A stretch of DNA of 64,000 nt from Trebonia sp963843745 (GCA_963843745.1 CAWJLP010000007.1:1922001-1986000), one strand, 5' to 3'; positions 1-9,312 are shown, counted from the first letter of the stretch. Notes: generated by a model from the letters alone, not told the origin. Numbers and translations: made by a program.

Positions 1-4
1 ATTC

Positions 5-1834
5 ATGGCGCAGCCGCCGACTTCCGGGCGCGGGCCAGGCGAGGAGCCGGCCCGCGACTCCGGGTCGCCCGGCGGCAGCGCGGCCGCTCCGGGCCGGGAT
101 CCGCGGCTGGCCGGGTTCGCCAAGGACGGCGCCGGCGACACCTGCCCGCCCGGCCCGGAGCTGGCGGCGGCGGTCGCGGAGCTGTCCGGCCCGGAGTGGC
201 GGTGCGCGGGCGCGACCGACGATGAGCTGATCGGGCTGCTCGGCCGGTGGGACGCGATCGGGTCGTGGGCGGAAGCCGCCAAGCTCGGCGTGGTCCGCGA
301 GCTGCTGCGCCGCCGCGCCCGTCCCGGCCTGGGCGGGAGCCCGTCGAGTGCACGGGGACCTGCCGGACCAGTGGGAGGAGGGCACCGCCCACGAGGTCAG
401 CGCCGCGCTGAAGATCTCGCTGCGGTCCGCCGACAACCTGACCGCCTTCGCGTGGGACCTGCAGGCCCGATTGCCCGGTATCGGCGCGGCCCTCGCAGCC
501 GGTATTCTCACCGCGCTGAAGGCCCGGATCATCTCCGATGAGCTGAAGGTGCTGGACGACGAGCACGCCGCGCACGCGGAGAAGCTGATCCTAGACCTGC
601 TGGATAGGCAGACCCCGGCGCAGCTCGGCCGCCTCGCCGCGCAGGCAGTCGTGACCGTGGATCCGGACGGGGCCGCTAAGCGCCGCCAGTACGCGGAGCG
701 GGAGGAGGCGCGGGTGCGGTTCTGGCGGGACAACGGCGGCGCGTGCGCGCTGGCCGCGTTCGGCCTGCCGACCGACGCGGCGCTGGCGGCGAACGACGCG
801 ATCAACGACCGCGCGGCGGCGTACAAGGCGGCGAAGCTCCGGCCTGAGGCGCGGATGGACCAGCTGCGGGTGCTGGCGTTCCTGGACCTCCTCAACGGCA
901 TCACCCTCGAATCCCGCATCGCCTACGACCGCGCCGCGCAGGCCAGCCCAGCGGCGCTGACGGTAGCACCAGCCAAGGAACACGTGGCGGCCCCGGCAGT
1001 ACCCGTCCAAACGGCACCGGCGGCGGTGGCGCTTCCACCAGCGAACGAGCCAGTACGGGCAGCACCAGCGGCAGTAATGGTGACAGCAGCACCACTAACA
1101 GCCCAGTCGGCGAGTCCGGCAGCCCCGTTGCGGCTCCGGTTCTCCCGGCGCTGACCGCGCGGGCCAACCTCACCCTGCCGCTGGCCACCCTGCTCGGGCT
1201 GGCCGAACGGCCCGGCGCCGGGCACGGCCTCGGCCCCCTCGACCCCGCCCTCGTCCGCGACCTCGCCGCAACTGTCGCCGCCAGCCCGCACAGCCACTGG
1301 TGCACCACCATCACCGACAGCCAAGGGGTAGCCGTCGCACACGGCTGCGCCAAGGCCGCCCGGACGAAAAACAACCGGCCCGCCAGCCGCGACGGGCCGA
1401 TCCCGTGGGCGTTCACCCCGACCGACGACCCAGGACCGCCCGGCGGCTACGGCACCTGGACCCTCACCCTGCCCGGCGGCCGCGAGTTCACCGTCAAACT
1501 CGAGCCGATCCCGGTCACCGACTGCGACCACCGGCACGAATCACGCGGCTACCAGCCCAGTGACACCCTCCGCCACCTCGTGCAGGTGCGGGACGGAGAG
1601 TGCACCTTCCCGCCGTGTTCCCGCCACGCCCGCGAATCCGACTTCGAGCACGCGGTCCCGTATGACAAGGGCGGCCGGACCTGCGCGTGCAACGGCGGCG
1701 CCCGCAGCCGCCGCTGCCACCGGGTCAAGCAATCACCCGGCTGGACCGTCACCCAGCCGCAGCCCGGCTGGCACCAGTGGACCACCCCCAGCGGACGCAC
1801 CTACACCCAAGGACCCATGCAGTACCCCGCGTGA
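5..1834 (+). pseudogene. DUF222 / HNH endonuclease (13E12-type), two frameshifts
   Basis: The reading runs in one frame from 5 to about 345, in a second frame to about 950, then returns to the first frame until the stop at 1834. The middle part carries the DUF222 helical region (for example ARLPGIGAALAAGILTALKA). The third part begins with a Gly/Ser-rich linker and ends in an HNH domain with the string DGECTFPPCSRHARESDFEH followed by CxCN and RCH. Joined, it would be about 610 residues, normal for this actinobacterial family of predicted HNH nucleases. No in-frame stop occurs in the joined reading, so decay is recent or the shifts are base-call errors. The gene could start upstream of the window. 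Confidence 0.8.
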
Positions 1835-1929
1835 CACTAGGTCCTGAGCTGTTACGATCACCCGCAGTGATTACCCCTTCGCGCCGGCCCAGGGTGGCAC
1901 GGCGCGAAAGCCCTGCTGGAGTCCGGCGG

Positions 1930-3405
1930 CTAGAACCCGACGCGAACCGGCCTGCCGGGTCGGGCATCAGTCACGAGTTCCGCATCCGAAACGACGAACT
2001 CGCCGCTGACCAGGACGTGCCGGATGCCCGTGGACGGCCGGGTGGGATCGTCGTAGCTGGCCTGGTCGGTGATGCGGGCCGGGTCGAACACCACGATGTC
2101 GGCGTCGCATCCTTCGGCGAGGCGGCCCTTGCGGCGCATCGCGGGCACGTGGTCTTGCAGGAGCCTGGCCGGGAGCAGGCTGCACTTCGCCAGGGCATCG
2201 GGCAGGCTCAGGGTTCCGCCGTCGCGGGTGAGTACCCGGATCGACCTCGCGAACGTCCCGGCGGTCCGCGGATGGGTGAACGCCTCGCGCGGCAGCGGCC
2301 AGGCGTCCGGTTCGGGAGCGGTCCCCATCCACGTCAGCGGCATGGCGTCGCTGGCCACCACGGCGCCGGGAAACAGCAGGTACCGCAGCAGGAAATCCCG
2401 GTCGGCCGGATCATCCTCGTCGAGATGCCGGATGATCACCAGGGCGCCAGGATCGGCCGCGCGAAGTTCCCGCAGCCGGTCCGCGGTGGCGATCCGCTCG
2501 CCGGTCGGCGCGTAGGTGAGCGACGTCGGGTCGAGGCCGCGTTCGCTGAGCCGTTCCGGGGAGAGGAACGCGGCGCCGATCCCCGTCATGCCCGCGCCGT
2601 AGGGGTACGCCTCGGTGCTGACTCGCGCGCCTGCCCGCTGTGCGCGCTCGACCAGGCCGAGCACCCGGTCGGCCTGCCGCAGCGTGGTGCTGTTGAGGTG
2701 GCAGTAGTGCATGTGGGCGCCGGTTTCGCCCGCGGCGCGGACGATCTCCTCGGCCCCGTCGATGAGCGTGTCCGGGGCGAACTCGACCAGGTCACGAGAG
2801 TGCGTGAAGGTCGGGATACCGGCGTTCGCGGCGAGCGTGGCGACCGCGAGGTACTCCTCGGGCCGGGCCGCGGGGACGTAACCGGCCAGTACGCCGATGC
2901 CGAGCGCGCCGTCGGCGATGTCGGCCTCCAGCCGGGCCAGGACACGGCGAACCTCCGGGCCGGTCGCGGCGCGCTGCCACCCTGGGCTCGCGACGTTCGC
3001 GAAGAGCGTCCGCAGATCGCCGTCCAGCCGGACCCCGTCGAGCACTTCCATCCGGGCCAGCGCCCACGACGTGGCGAAGCCGTAGTTGACCGGCCGGCCT
3101 GCCGCCGCGGCCCGTTCGTAGGCGATTCGTACCGGGGCGACGCCCGCCTCCAGTTCCAGGGCGGTCGTCACGCCGTCCATGGCCTGCAGCCGAGCGCCCC
3201 CAATGTCGTAAGCATGGCTGTGCAGGTCGATGAAACCGGCGGTCACCACGTGCCCGGCGACGTCTAGTTCACGGCGCCCTGGCGGCAGCGCGGTGCCGAC
3301 CTGTACCACCCGGTTACCCGCGATCGCCACGTCGCGGACCGCGTCCAGGCCGGACTCCGGGTCGATGACGCGGCCACCGCGGAGCACGATGTCAAAGTTG
3401 ATCAT
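1930..3405 (-). CDS. N-acyl-D-amino-acid deacylase-type amidohydrolase
   Basis: The 491-residue protein has the amidohydrolase layout: an N-terminal beta-sandwich segment (DIVLRGGRVIDPESGLDAVR), the first metal motif FIDLHSHAYD near residues 57-66, a TIM barrel, and a C-terminal composite strand (GCDADIVVFDP) typical of the D-aminoacylase branch. It probably hydrolyses an N-acylated D-amino acid or a related amide in the cytoplasm; the exact substrate cannot be read from sequence. It is divergent from the DsbA-like gene at 3447, leaving about 40 bp for both promoters. Alternatives are dihydroorotase-like or other amidohydrolases, but the HSHAYD motif and overall length favour the D-aminoacylase group. 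Confidence 0.8.
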   Translation of the reverse strand: MINFDIVLRGGRVIDPESGLDAVRDVAIAGNRVVQVGTALPPGRRELDVAGHVVTAGFIDLHSHAYDIGGARLQAMDGVTTALELEAGVAPVRIAYERAAAAGRPVNYGFATSWALARMEVLDGVRLDGDLRTLFANVASPGWQRAATGPEVRRVLARLEADIADGALGIGVLAGYVPAARPEEYLAVATLAANAGIPTFTHSRDLVEFAPDTLIDGAEEIVRAAGETGAHMHYCHLNSTTLRQADRVLGLVERAQRAGARVSTEAYPYGAGMTGIGAAFLSPERLSERGLDPTSLTYAPTGERIATADRLRELRAADPGALVIIRHLDEDDPADRDFLLRYLLFPGAVVASDAMPLTWMGTAPEPDAWPLPREAFTHPRTAGTFARSIRVLTRDGGTLSLPDALAKCSLLPARLLQDHVPAMRRKGRLAEGCDADIVVFDPARITDQASYDDPTRPSTGIRHVLVSGEFVVSDAELVTDARPGRPVRVGF

Positions 3406-3446
3406 GCAACCGGAATACCCGAATGAAGGGGTGTGTTGCCGCGGTC

Positions 3447-4079
3447 ATGACGGAACAGGCGCAGTCCCCGGAAAATGTGCAGTTCTGGTTCGATCCGTTG
3501 TGCCCTTGGGCGTGGATCACTTCCCGCTGGATGCTGGAGGTGGAAAAGGTCCGGCCGGTCCGTGCCGACTGGCGGATCATGTCGCTCGCCTACCTGAACC
3601 TCATCCAGCATGAGGGCAAGGGCCTGAGCGAGGAGTACGTAGAGCGCATGAGCAGGGCCTGGGGGCCGGTCCGGGTGGTCGCCGCCGCCGCGCAGCACAG
3701 TGGCCCCGGCGTCCTCGGGCCGCTGTACACGGCCATCGGCACTCGCCTGCACAACGAGGGACGCCGGGATGACCCCAAGATCCTCCCCGAGGCTCTGGTG
3801 GAAGTAGGGCTGCCCGAGTCGCTGGCCAGCGCCGCCGAGTCCGACGAGTTCGACCAGATCATCAAGGACTCCCACAACGAGGCGTTCGATGAGGTCGGCC
3901 TCGACGTGGGGACACCGGTCATCCGCGTCCGTGGCAAGGCCATGTTCGGCCCGGTCATCACGCCCGCGCCCAAGGGCGAGGCCGCCGGGGAGCTGTGGGA
4001 CGGCTTGGCGCTGGTGATCAAGGCGGACGGGTTCTTCGAGCTCAAGCGCAGCAGGGACCGCAAGCCCTCCTTCGACTGA
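3447..4079 (+). CDS. DsbA-family protein, mycothiol-dependent nitroreductase type
   Basis: The protein closely resembles the mycobacterial Rv2466c family: a thioredoxin-fold DsbA domain with FWFDPLCPWAWITSRW at the N terminus, an inserted helical region (MARAWGPVR-like), and the C-terminal GTPVIRV strand with cis-Pro. The ATG at 3447 is chosen because it places the active Cys at residue 19, as I recall for the mycobacterial protein; an in-frame ATG at 3423 would add eight residues. The family motif in Rv2466c is CPWC; here it is CPWA, so the second Cys is missing and only a monothiol mechanism with mycothiol is possible. It is predicted to be cytoplasmic, since there is no signal peptide. Confidence 0.8.
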   Translation: MTEQAQSPENVQFWFDPLCPWAWITSRWMLEVEKVRPVRADWRIMSLAYLNLIQHEGKGLSEEYVERMSRAWGPVRVVAAAAQHSGPGVLGPLYTAIGTRLHNEGRRDDPKILPEALVEVGLPESLASAAESDEFDQIIKDSHNEAFDEVGLDVGTPVIRVRGKAMFGPVITPAPKGEAAGELWDGLALVIKADGFFELKRSRDRKPSFD

Positions 4080-4142
4080 GGCCGCGGCGTCGCACGGTCA
4101 CGACCTGAGCCGCGACCACATGCTGTCCGAACTCCGGCCCGC

Positions 4143-4586
4143 CTAGGCCGGCAGCTCCATGGTGTAGACGATGAAGCCGTAGTAGGTCGCGACCCGGTCG
4201 TACAGCACCCGCGCGGTCGCGTTGTCCTGGCGGGTCTGCCAGTAGACGCTGCCGCAGCCGTGCGCGGCGGCCCACTCTCCCACCGCGCCGATCAGCGCCC
4301 TGGCGATGCCGTGACCGCGATGTTCCGGCGCGGTGTACAGGTCCTCCAGGTAGCAGAGGTCGTCGGGCGCCGTGGTGGTCGGGTGCGTCAGGAAATGCGT
4401 GATGCCGGCCAGCGACCCGTCCCGCCACGCCCCGAAGGCGTGCATCCGGGTGTCCGCCTGGAACTCGGCCCACGCCCTGTCGTACATCGACTGCGGATGG
4501 TCCTGCTCGTAGAACGCGATGTAGGCGCGGAACAGCCGCTCCCAGTCCGCCCGGTCCGAAGCGGCCAGCGGGCCGACCGTGGTCAC
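4143..4586 (-). CDS. GNAT-family N-acetyltransferase
   Basis: This 147-residue single-domain GNAT protein has the acetyl-CoA loop motif LYTAPEHRGHGIARALI (R-x-x-G-x-G/A) near residues 86-102 and the C-terminal strand ARVLYDRV-YYGF typical of the family. The GTG start at 4586 overlaps the ligC stop by four bases, so it is probably translated together with the lig operon as its last gene. The acceptor is unknown. A role in the aromatic pathway is not implied by the fold; it may acetylate an amine or a small toxic product, or simply be a passenger gene. Confidence 0.8.
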   Translation of the reverse strand: MTTVGPLAASDRADWERLFRAYIAFYEQDHPQSMYDRAWAEFQADTRMHAFGAWRDGSLAGITHFLTHPTTTAPDDLCYLEDLYTAPEHRGHGIARALIGAVGEWAAAHGCGSVYWQTRQDNATARVLYDRVATYYGFIVYTMELPA

Positions 4587-5533
4587 CGCTGGCTCGCGAG
4601 CTGGGTCTCCAGCTCACCGAGCACCCGGTAGCAGCCGAGCACGCTGGCGATGCTGGAGTTCGGCTCGCGGCCCTCGTTGATCGCCGCGACGAACTCCCGG
4701 TCCTGCAGCTCGATGCCGTTCGTAGAGACGTCGACGTGAGAGACGTCGATCGGCTCCTCGCGGCCCGTCACCAGGTCGTCGTACCGGGCGATGTAGGTGC
4801 CGTTGTCGCAGATGTAGCGGAAGAAGCTGCCGAGCGGGCCGTCGTTGTTGAAGCTGAGCGACAGCGTGCAGATCTTGCCCGAGGGGGTCCGCAGCTGGAT
4901 GGACATGTCCATCGCGATGCCCAGCTCGGGGTGGATCGGCCCCTGTACCGCGTGGTGCAGCTGCGACTGCTCACCGGTCTGGTACTGGAACAGGTCGACC
5001 GTGTGCGCGGCGTGATGCCACAGCAGGTGGTCGGTCCAGCTGCGGGGCTGCCCGGCCGCGTTCATGTTCGTCCGGCGGAAGAAGTAGGTCTGCACGTCCA
5101 TCTGCTGGATGGACAGCTCGCCGGCCACGATGCGGCGGCGCACCCACTGGTGGGACGGGTTGAACCGGCGAGTGTGCCCGACCATGCAGGTCCGCCCGGT
5201 CTCCCGCTGCACGCGGTCGACTTCCTGCGCGTCCGCCCAGCTGTCCGCGACCGGGATCTCCACCTGGACGTTCTTGCCCGCCCGCATCGCCGCGATGGAC
5301 TGGCTCGCGTGCAGCTGCGTCGGCGTGCACAAGATCACGGCATCCACGTCGTCGCTGGCCAGGACCTCGTCCAGGCTGGTCGTGGCGCGGGGGATGCCGT
5401 ACTTGCGGGCGACCTCCTCGGCCTGCTCCAGGCGCCGGCTGACCACCGCCGTCACGCTCACACCGTCGATGTTCTGCAGGCCGTCGAGGTGCTTGATGCC
5501 GAAGGCACCGGTGCCGGCGAGCGCGATCCGCAT
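4583..5533 (-). CDS. ligC: 4-carboxy-2-hydroxymuconate-6-semialdehyde dehydrogenase
   Basis: LigC oxidises the cyclic hemiacetal of the protocatechuate 4,5-cleavage product to 2-pyrone-4,6-dicarboxylate using NAD(P)+. The 316-residue protein has the Gfo/Idh/MocA layout: an N-terminal Rossmann motif MRIALAGTGAFGIKHLDGL, then VILCTPTQLH and VEIPVADSW, and the family-specific blocks GHTRRFNPSHQ, MDVQTYFFRR and TDHLLWHHAAHTVDL, which match the sphingomonad LigC proteins as I remember them. It lies 12 bases after ligB and overlaps the following GNAT gene by four bases, placing it in the lig operon. Identity is well supported by both sequence and neighbours. Confidence 0.93.
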   Translation of the reverse strand: MRIALAGTGAFGIKHLDGLQNIDGVSVTAVVSRRLEQAEEVARKYGIPRATTSLDEVLASDDVDAVILCTPTQLHASQSIAAMRAGKNVQVEIPVADSWADAQEVDRVQRETGRTCMVGHTRRFNPSHQWVRRRIVAGELSIQQMDVQTYFFRRTNMNAAGQPRSWTDHLLWHHAAHTVDLFQYQTGEQSQLHHAVQGPIHPELGIAMDMSIQLRTPSGKICTLSLSFNNDGPLGSFFRYICDNGTYIARYDDLVTGREEPIDVSHVDVSTNGIELQDREFVAAINEGREPNSSIASVLGCYRVLGELETQLASQR

Positions 5534-5545
5534 GGTCTGAATCTC

Positions 5546-6397
5546 CTAAGCAGGCGTTTCGACGGACTGGAGCACGAGGTGGCCGACCGCCGTGTTGGAA
5601 CCTGGAACGTGGTAGAAACGGTACAGTTCCTCGGCCTCGGGGCCGAGCGCACCCCGCATGATCAGCCACATCACCAGCTCGATGCCCTCCGCGCCGGCTT
5701 CCCGCACGTACTCAATGTGCTTCAGCGTGGACAGGCCGTCCGGATCCTTGATCAGCCGGTCCATGAACGCGCTGTCCCACGGCGTGTTGATGAAGCCCGC
5801 GCGCGGTCCCTGCAGCTGGTGGCTCATGCCGCCGGTGCCCCAGATGTGCACGTTGAGGTTATCGTCGAACTGCTCCACGGCCCGGCGGATCGCCTTGCCG
5901 AGCATGTAGCAGCGGTGGCCGGTCGGCGGCGGGTACTGCACCACGTTCACGGCGAGCGGGATGACCGTGGTCGGCCACGCCTCGGGCTGGCCGTAGACGA
6001 GCGACAGCGGCACGGTCAGGCCGTGGTCGACCTCCATCCGGTACATCAGCGTGAGGTCGAACTCGTCGAGGATGAGCCCCTCAGCCAGGTGGGCCGCCAG
6101 GTCGGCACGGCCCTGGACGACCGGCACCGGCCGGGGTCCGTACCCCTCGTCGGCCGGCGGGAACTGATCGGCGCAGCCGAGCGCGAAGGTGGGGACCAGC
6201 TCAGGCGTGAACGCCGACGCGTGGTCGTTGTAGACCAGGATGATGACGTCGGGGACGTTCCGCTTCGCCCAGGCCTTCGTCCACTCGTACCCCGCGAACA
6301 GCGGCTTCCAGTAGGGCTCTTCGGTCTTGCCGAGGTCGATCGCGGCCCCGACAGCCGGGATGTGACTCGTGGTCAGCCCGTGTGTGATGCGAGCCAT
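5546..6397 (-). CDS. ligB: protocatechuate 4,5-dioxygenase, beta (catalytic) subunit
   Basis: LigB is the Fe(II) subunit that opens protocatechuate between C4 and C5. The 283-residue protein keeps the expected ligands: His12 (LTTSHIPAVG), His59 (VYNDHASAF) and Glu240 (EGIELVMWL), together with the catalytic His193 (TGGMSHQLQG). The spacing agrees with the sphingomonad enzyme (12, 61, 242, 195) apart from a two-residue shift. It starts two bases after the ligA stop, so the two subunits are translationally linked. Related extradiol enzymes include gallate dioxygenases, which are usually longer and carry a fused LigA-like domain; the separate small alpha subunit next door favours LigAB. Confidence 0.93.
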   Translation of the reverse strand: MARITHGLTTSHIPAVGAAIDLGKTEEPYWKPLFAGYEWTKAWAKRNVPDVIILVYNDHASAFTPELVPTFALGCADQFPPADEGYGPRPVPVVQGRADLAAHLAEGLILDEFDLTLMYRMEVDHGLTVPLSLVYGQPEAWPTTVIPLAVNVVQYPPPTGHRCYMLGKAIRRAVEQFDDNLNVHIWGTGGMSHQLQGPRAGFINTPWDSAFMDRLIKDPDGLSTLKHIEYVREAGAEGIELVMWLIMRGALGPEAEELYRFYHVPGSNTAVGHLVLQSVETPA

Positions 6398-6399
6398 TC

Positions 6400-6792
6400 T
6401 CAGTTACCGTCCTTGATTGAGCGCCAGCCCTCCGGTGAGCGGCCGCCGTGGATCATCATCTGCTGGTATTCGTCAGTCGGCATGCCCGTCATCGTGCTGA
6501 CCGCCTGCAGGTAGCTCAGCCCGTCGGTGGCGAAGATCTTCGCGAGGAAGTAGATCTGCCCGCCGAGATCGATCATCTTGTTGTAGTCGCGATCGAGGAC
6601 GGCCTGCTTCTGCTCCTCGCTCATTTTCGTCTCGTCGAGGTAGGCGCGCTCGTTGGCCTTGAACCGCTCCCGGTTGGCCTCCTTCATGAGGCTCATGCAG
6701 AACTGGTTCAGCTCGTAGCCGGCTTTGGCGCGCTGCGCGGTGAACACCCGGGTGCCGGGGATGTCGTCGAATTCCGCGGTGTAGGACGTCAT
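6400..6792 (-). CDS. ligA: protocatechuate 4,5-dioxygenase, alpha subunit
   Basis: The 130-residue helical protein matches LigA, the small subunit that caps the active site of LigB and helps to bind the substrate. Recognisable parts are the N-terminal DIPGTRVFTAQRAKAGYELN, the NRERFKANERAYLDE helix and the C-terminal TMTGMPTDEYQQMMIHGGRS. Its ATG overlaps the ligI stop by four bases and its stop is two bases from ligB, so the order ligI-ligA-ligB-ligC is a tight transcription unit. In some actinobacteria the alpha and beta parts are fused into one polypeptide; here they are separate, as in sphingomonads. Confidence 0.93.
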   Translation of the reverse strand: MTSYTAEFDDIPGTRVFTAQRAKAGYELNQFCMSLMKEANRERFKANERAYLDETKMSEEQKQAVLDRDYNKMIDLGGQIYFLAKIFATDGLSYLQAVSTMTGMPTDEYQQMMIHGGRSPEGWRSIKDGN

Positions 6793-7685
6793 GAGTTCTC
6801 CCAGTACAGGCGCATCGGGTTGGCGACGAGGAGCTTGCGCTGCAGCTCTTCGGTAGGCGCGATCCGCGGGATGAGGTCGACGAGGTCGCCCTCATCCGGC
6901 ATGTGGCTCTTCATGTTCGGGTGCGGCCAGTCGGTGCCCCAGATCACCCGGTCAGGGAACGTCTCGGCGATGTGCCGGGCGAACGGGACGAAGTCGTCGT
7001 ATCGCGGCGGGCCGGAAACCGACAGCCGTTCGGCGCCGCTCAGCTTTGCCCACACGTTCCCTTGTTCCCGCATCAGCTTCTGGAACAGCGCGAAGCCCTC
7101 GCCGTCGAGCGGCTGGGCCACGTCGGGCCTGCCGACGTGGTCGACCACGATGTCCGTCGGCAGGGACGTGAACAGGTCCCAGCGTTCGGCCAGGTCGGGG
7201 GCCTCGAAGTAGATGACGATGTGCCAGCCGAATTCCCTGATGAGGTCGACGAGACCCCGGTAGTACTCGTCCGGCTTGGGGTCGGCGAGCCGCCTGACGA
7301 AGTTGAACCGGATGCCGCGCACGCCGGCCTGGTGCATGTCCGCCAGTTCAGCCCTGGTGACGCCCGGCTTGATGGTCGCGACGCCGCGAGCCCGGTCATC
7401 GGACGCGAGCAGCGCGTCGACAAGCGCCCGGTTGTCCGCGCCGTGGCAGGTCGCCTGGACGATGACGTTGCGGTCGAAGCCGAGGAAGTCGCGCAGCGCG
7501 AACAGCTTCTCCTTCGGGGCGTCCACTGGCGTGTACTTGCGCTCTGGCGCGTAGGGGAAGACGTTCCCCGGCCCGAAGACGTGGCAGTGCGCGTCGACCG
7601 CGCCCGGCGGCAGGACGTAATCCGGCTTGCGCGGGTTCGCCAGGTAGACGAGCCAGTCAGCGTCGGGCTCGAAGGTGACGGTCAT
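6789..7685 (-). CDS. ligI: 2-pyrone-4,6-dicarboxylate lactonase
   Basis: LigI hydrolyses 2-pyrone-4,6-dicarboxylate to 4-oxalomesaconate, the step after LigC. The 298-residue amidohydrolase has the DAHCHVFGPG motif at residues 31-40, the GVRGIRFNFVRRL loop that binds the substrate carboxylates, VVDHVGRPD, and the C-terminal WGTDWPHPN motif with the catalytic Asp. It is the first gene of the lig transcription unit and its stop overlaps the ligA start. The later pathway enzymes (hydratase LigJ, aldolase LigK) were not found in this window and must be elsewhere if the pathway is complete. Confidence 0.92.
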   Translation of the reverse strand: MTVTFEPDADWLVYLANPRKPDYVLPPGAVDAHCHVFGPGNVFPYAPERKYTPVDAPKEKLFALRDFLGFDRNVIVQATCHGADNRALVDALLASDDRARGVATIKPGVTRAELADMHQAGVRGIRFNFVRRLADPKPDEYYRGLVDLIREFGWHIVIYFEAPDLAERWDLFTSLPTDIVVDHVGRPDVAQPLDGEGFALFQKLMREQGNVWAKLSGAERLSVSGPPRYDDFVPFARHIAETFPDRVIWGTDWPHPNMKSHMPDEGDLVDLIPRIAPTEELQRKLLVANPMRLYWENS

Positions 7686-7810
7686 CCACAGCCTCTCTCG
7701 TCGCTTACCTGCTTACGCCGGGCCGGGCGGGGATGAAAAGGGCTGGCGCCATAAGCCTTGCGGCCCGATATCGCACCAGAACCACAAATCCCACCGGGCG
7801 ATGGCTCAGC

Positions 7811-9220
7811 TTACCGTCGTGAGCCCGAGACGCCGCTGGCCAGGCCCTGGACGCGCGCGGACGACGCGGCGTGCCGCCGCAGCCTGTCCTCGACGTCGCC
7901 GCCGGGAACGGTGAGCTCCCCGTCGCGGACGAGCACCTTCCCCGCCACCACCGTGTGGCGAGCGCTGGCCGGCCCGCAGCGCAGCCACGCCTCGACCGGG
8001 TCGACGAGTGCGCCGGCGTACCGCACGCCTTCCTGCGGCCAGCACACCAGGTCGCCGGCCGCGCCGACGGACAGCTCGCCGATCTCACCGGCCCGGCCCA
8101 GGCAGGCCGCGCTGCCGCGGGTGGCGATGTCGAGCACCTCGCGGGCCGTCATCCCGCCGGGCCCGAGCCGTTGCCGGCCGAGTAGCAACGCGGCCCGCGA
8201 CTCGACCCACAGCGACGCGCTGTCCGTGCAGGCGGACCCGTCGCAGCCGAGGCCGACCGGCGCGCCCGCCGTCCGGAACTCCCGGACCGGGGCGAAGCCG
8301 CCCCCGCCGATGAGCATGTTGGAGCTCGGGCAGTGCGCGACCCCGACGCCGGCCGCGCCGAGCCTGGTCACCTCCGCGGGCGACGGGTAGATGCCGTGCG
8401 CCACCCACGCGCGGGACGTCAGCCAGCCGGCCTCCTCGAAGAGCTCGACGGGCCGGCGGCCGTACCGCTCCAGGCAGTACGTGTCCTCGTCCGGATCCTC
8501 GGCGAGGTGGGTGTGCAGCCGGACGTCCAGCCTCTCCGCCAGCTCGGCGGTGCGCCGCATCAGGGCGGGGGAAACCGAGAAGAGCGCGCACGGCGCCAGC
8601 GCCACCCGGACCATGGATCCGAACGACGGGTCGTGATGCAGCTTGACCAGGCGCTCGCTGTCCGCGAGCACCTCGTCGTCGTCCTGCACCACCGAGTCCG
8701 GCGCGAGCCCGCCGTCCTTCACCGACACGGTCATCGAGCCGCGGGTCGGGTGGAACCGCATGCCGAGCTCGCGGGCGGCCGCGATCTCCGCGGACCACAG
8801 GTCGCCGCCGCCGCGTGGCGCGATGTACAGGTGGTCGGTCGTCGTGGTGCAGCCGCCGAGCGCGAGCTCGGCGAGCCCTACCCAGGCCGACAGGTAGGCG
8901 GCCTCCTCGTCGATCCGCGCCCATAGCGGGTACAGCACGGTCAGCCACGAGAACAGCGGCCCGTTGATCGCCGGTCCGTAGGACCTGGTGAGGTTCTGGT
9001 ACATGTGATGGTGGGTGTTGACCAGCCCTGGTGTCACCAGGCACCCGGACGCGTCGAGCGTGGTCGCGGCCTCCGGTGCCGGGTCGGCCGCCGCGCCCAC
9101 GCCGGTGATCACGCCCCCGGTGATGGCCACCCACCCGCCGGGCAGCTCGCGCCTGGCGTCATCGCAGGCGGCGACCAGCTTCGCGTCATGGACCAGCAGG
9201 TCAGCGATGAAGTCGCTCAC
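7811..9220 (-). CDS. 8-oxoguanine deaminase-type amidohydrolase
   Basis: The 469-residue protein belongs to the aminohydrolase branch that includes 8-oxoguanine deaminase, AtzB and TrzN. It has the first metal motif GLVNTHHHMYQNLTRSY, the block FSWLTVLYPLWARI, the second metal site HTHLAED, and later HCPSSNMLIGGG and GLGCDGSACTD, the latter carrying the metal-binding Asp. Such enzymes remove an amino group from a purine or triazine ring in the cytoplasm. It lies 125 bases upstream of ligI on the same strand, so it could share the transcript, but chemistry links it rather to purine use (compare uraD/uraH at 18 kb). The exact substrate is unresolved. Confidence 0.82.
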   Translation of the reverse strand: MSDFIADLLVHDAKLVAACDDARRELPGGWVAITGGVITGVGAAADPAPEAATTLDASGCLVTPGLVNTHHHMYQNLTRSYGPAINGPLFSWLTVLYPLWARIDEEAAYLSAWVGLAELALGGCTTTTDHLYIAPRGGGDLWSAEIAAARELGMRFHPTRGSMTVSVKDGGLAPDSVVQDDDEVLADSERLVKLHHDPSFGSMVRVALAPCALFSVSPALMRRTAELAERLDVRLHTHLAEDPDEDTYCLERYGRRPVELFEEAGWLTSRAWVAHGIYPSPAEVTRLGAAGVGVAHCPSSNMLIGGGGFAPVREFRTAGAPVGLGCDGSACTDSASLWVESRAALLLGRQRLGPGGMTAREVLDIATRGSAACLGRAGEIGELSVGAAGDLVCWPQEGVRYAGALVDPVEAWLRCGPASARHTVVAGKVLVRDGELTVPGGDVEDRLRRHAASSARVQGLASGVSGSRR

Positions 9221-9312
9221 GCCGCCACCCCCGCCGCATTCGCGTTTCCCAGCATGACCTCATCCCTGCCCCGCGCGGTGAATTGCCATTCCGCGACGCG
9301 TGCCCCGATACG

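Noticed and set aside
4736..6514. Open frame of 592 codons on the plus strand across ligC and ligB
   Set aside because: It lies wholly opposite genes with full catalytic motifs and shows the His/Arg/Val-rich shadow composition.
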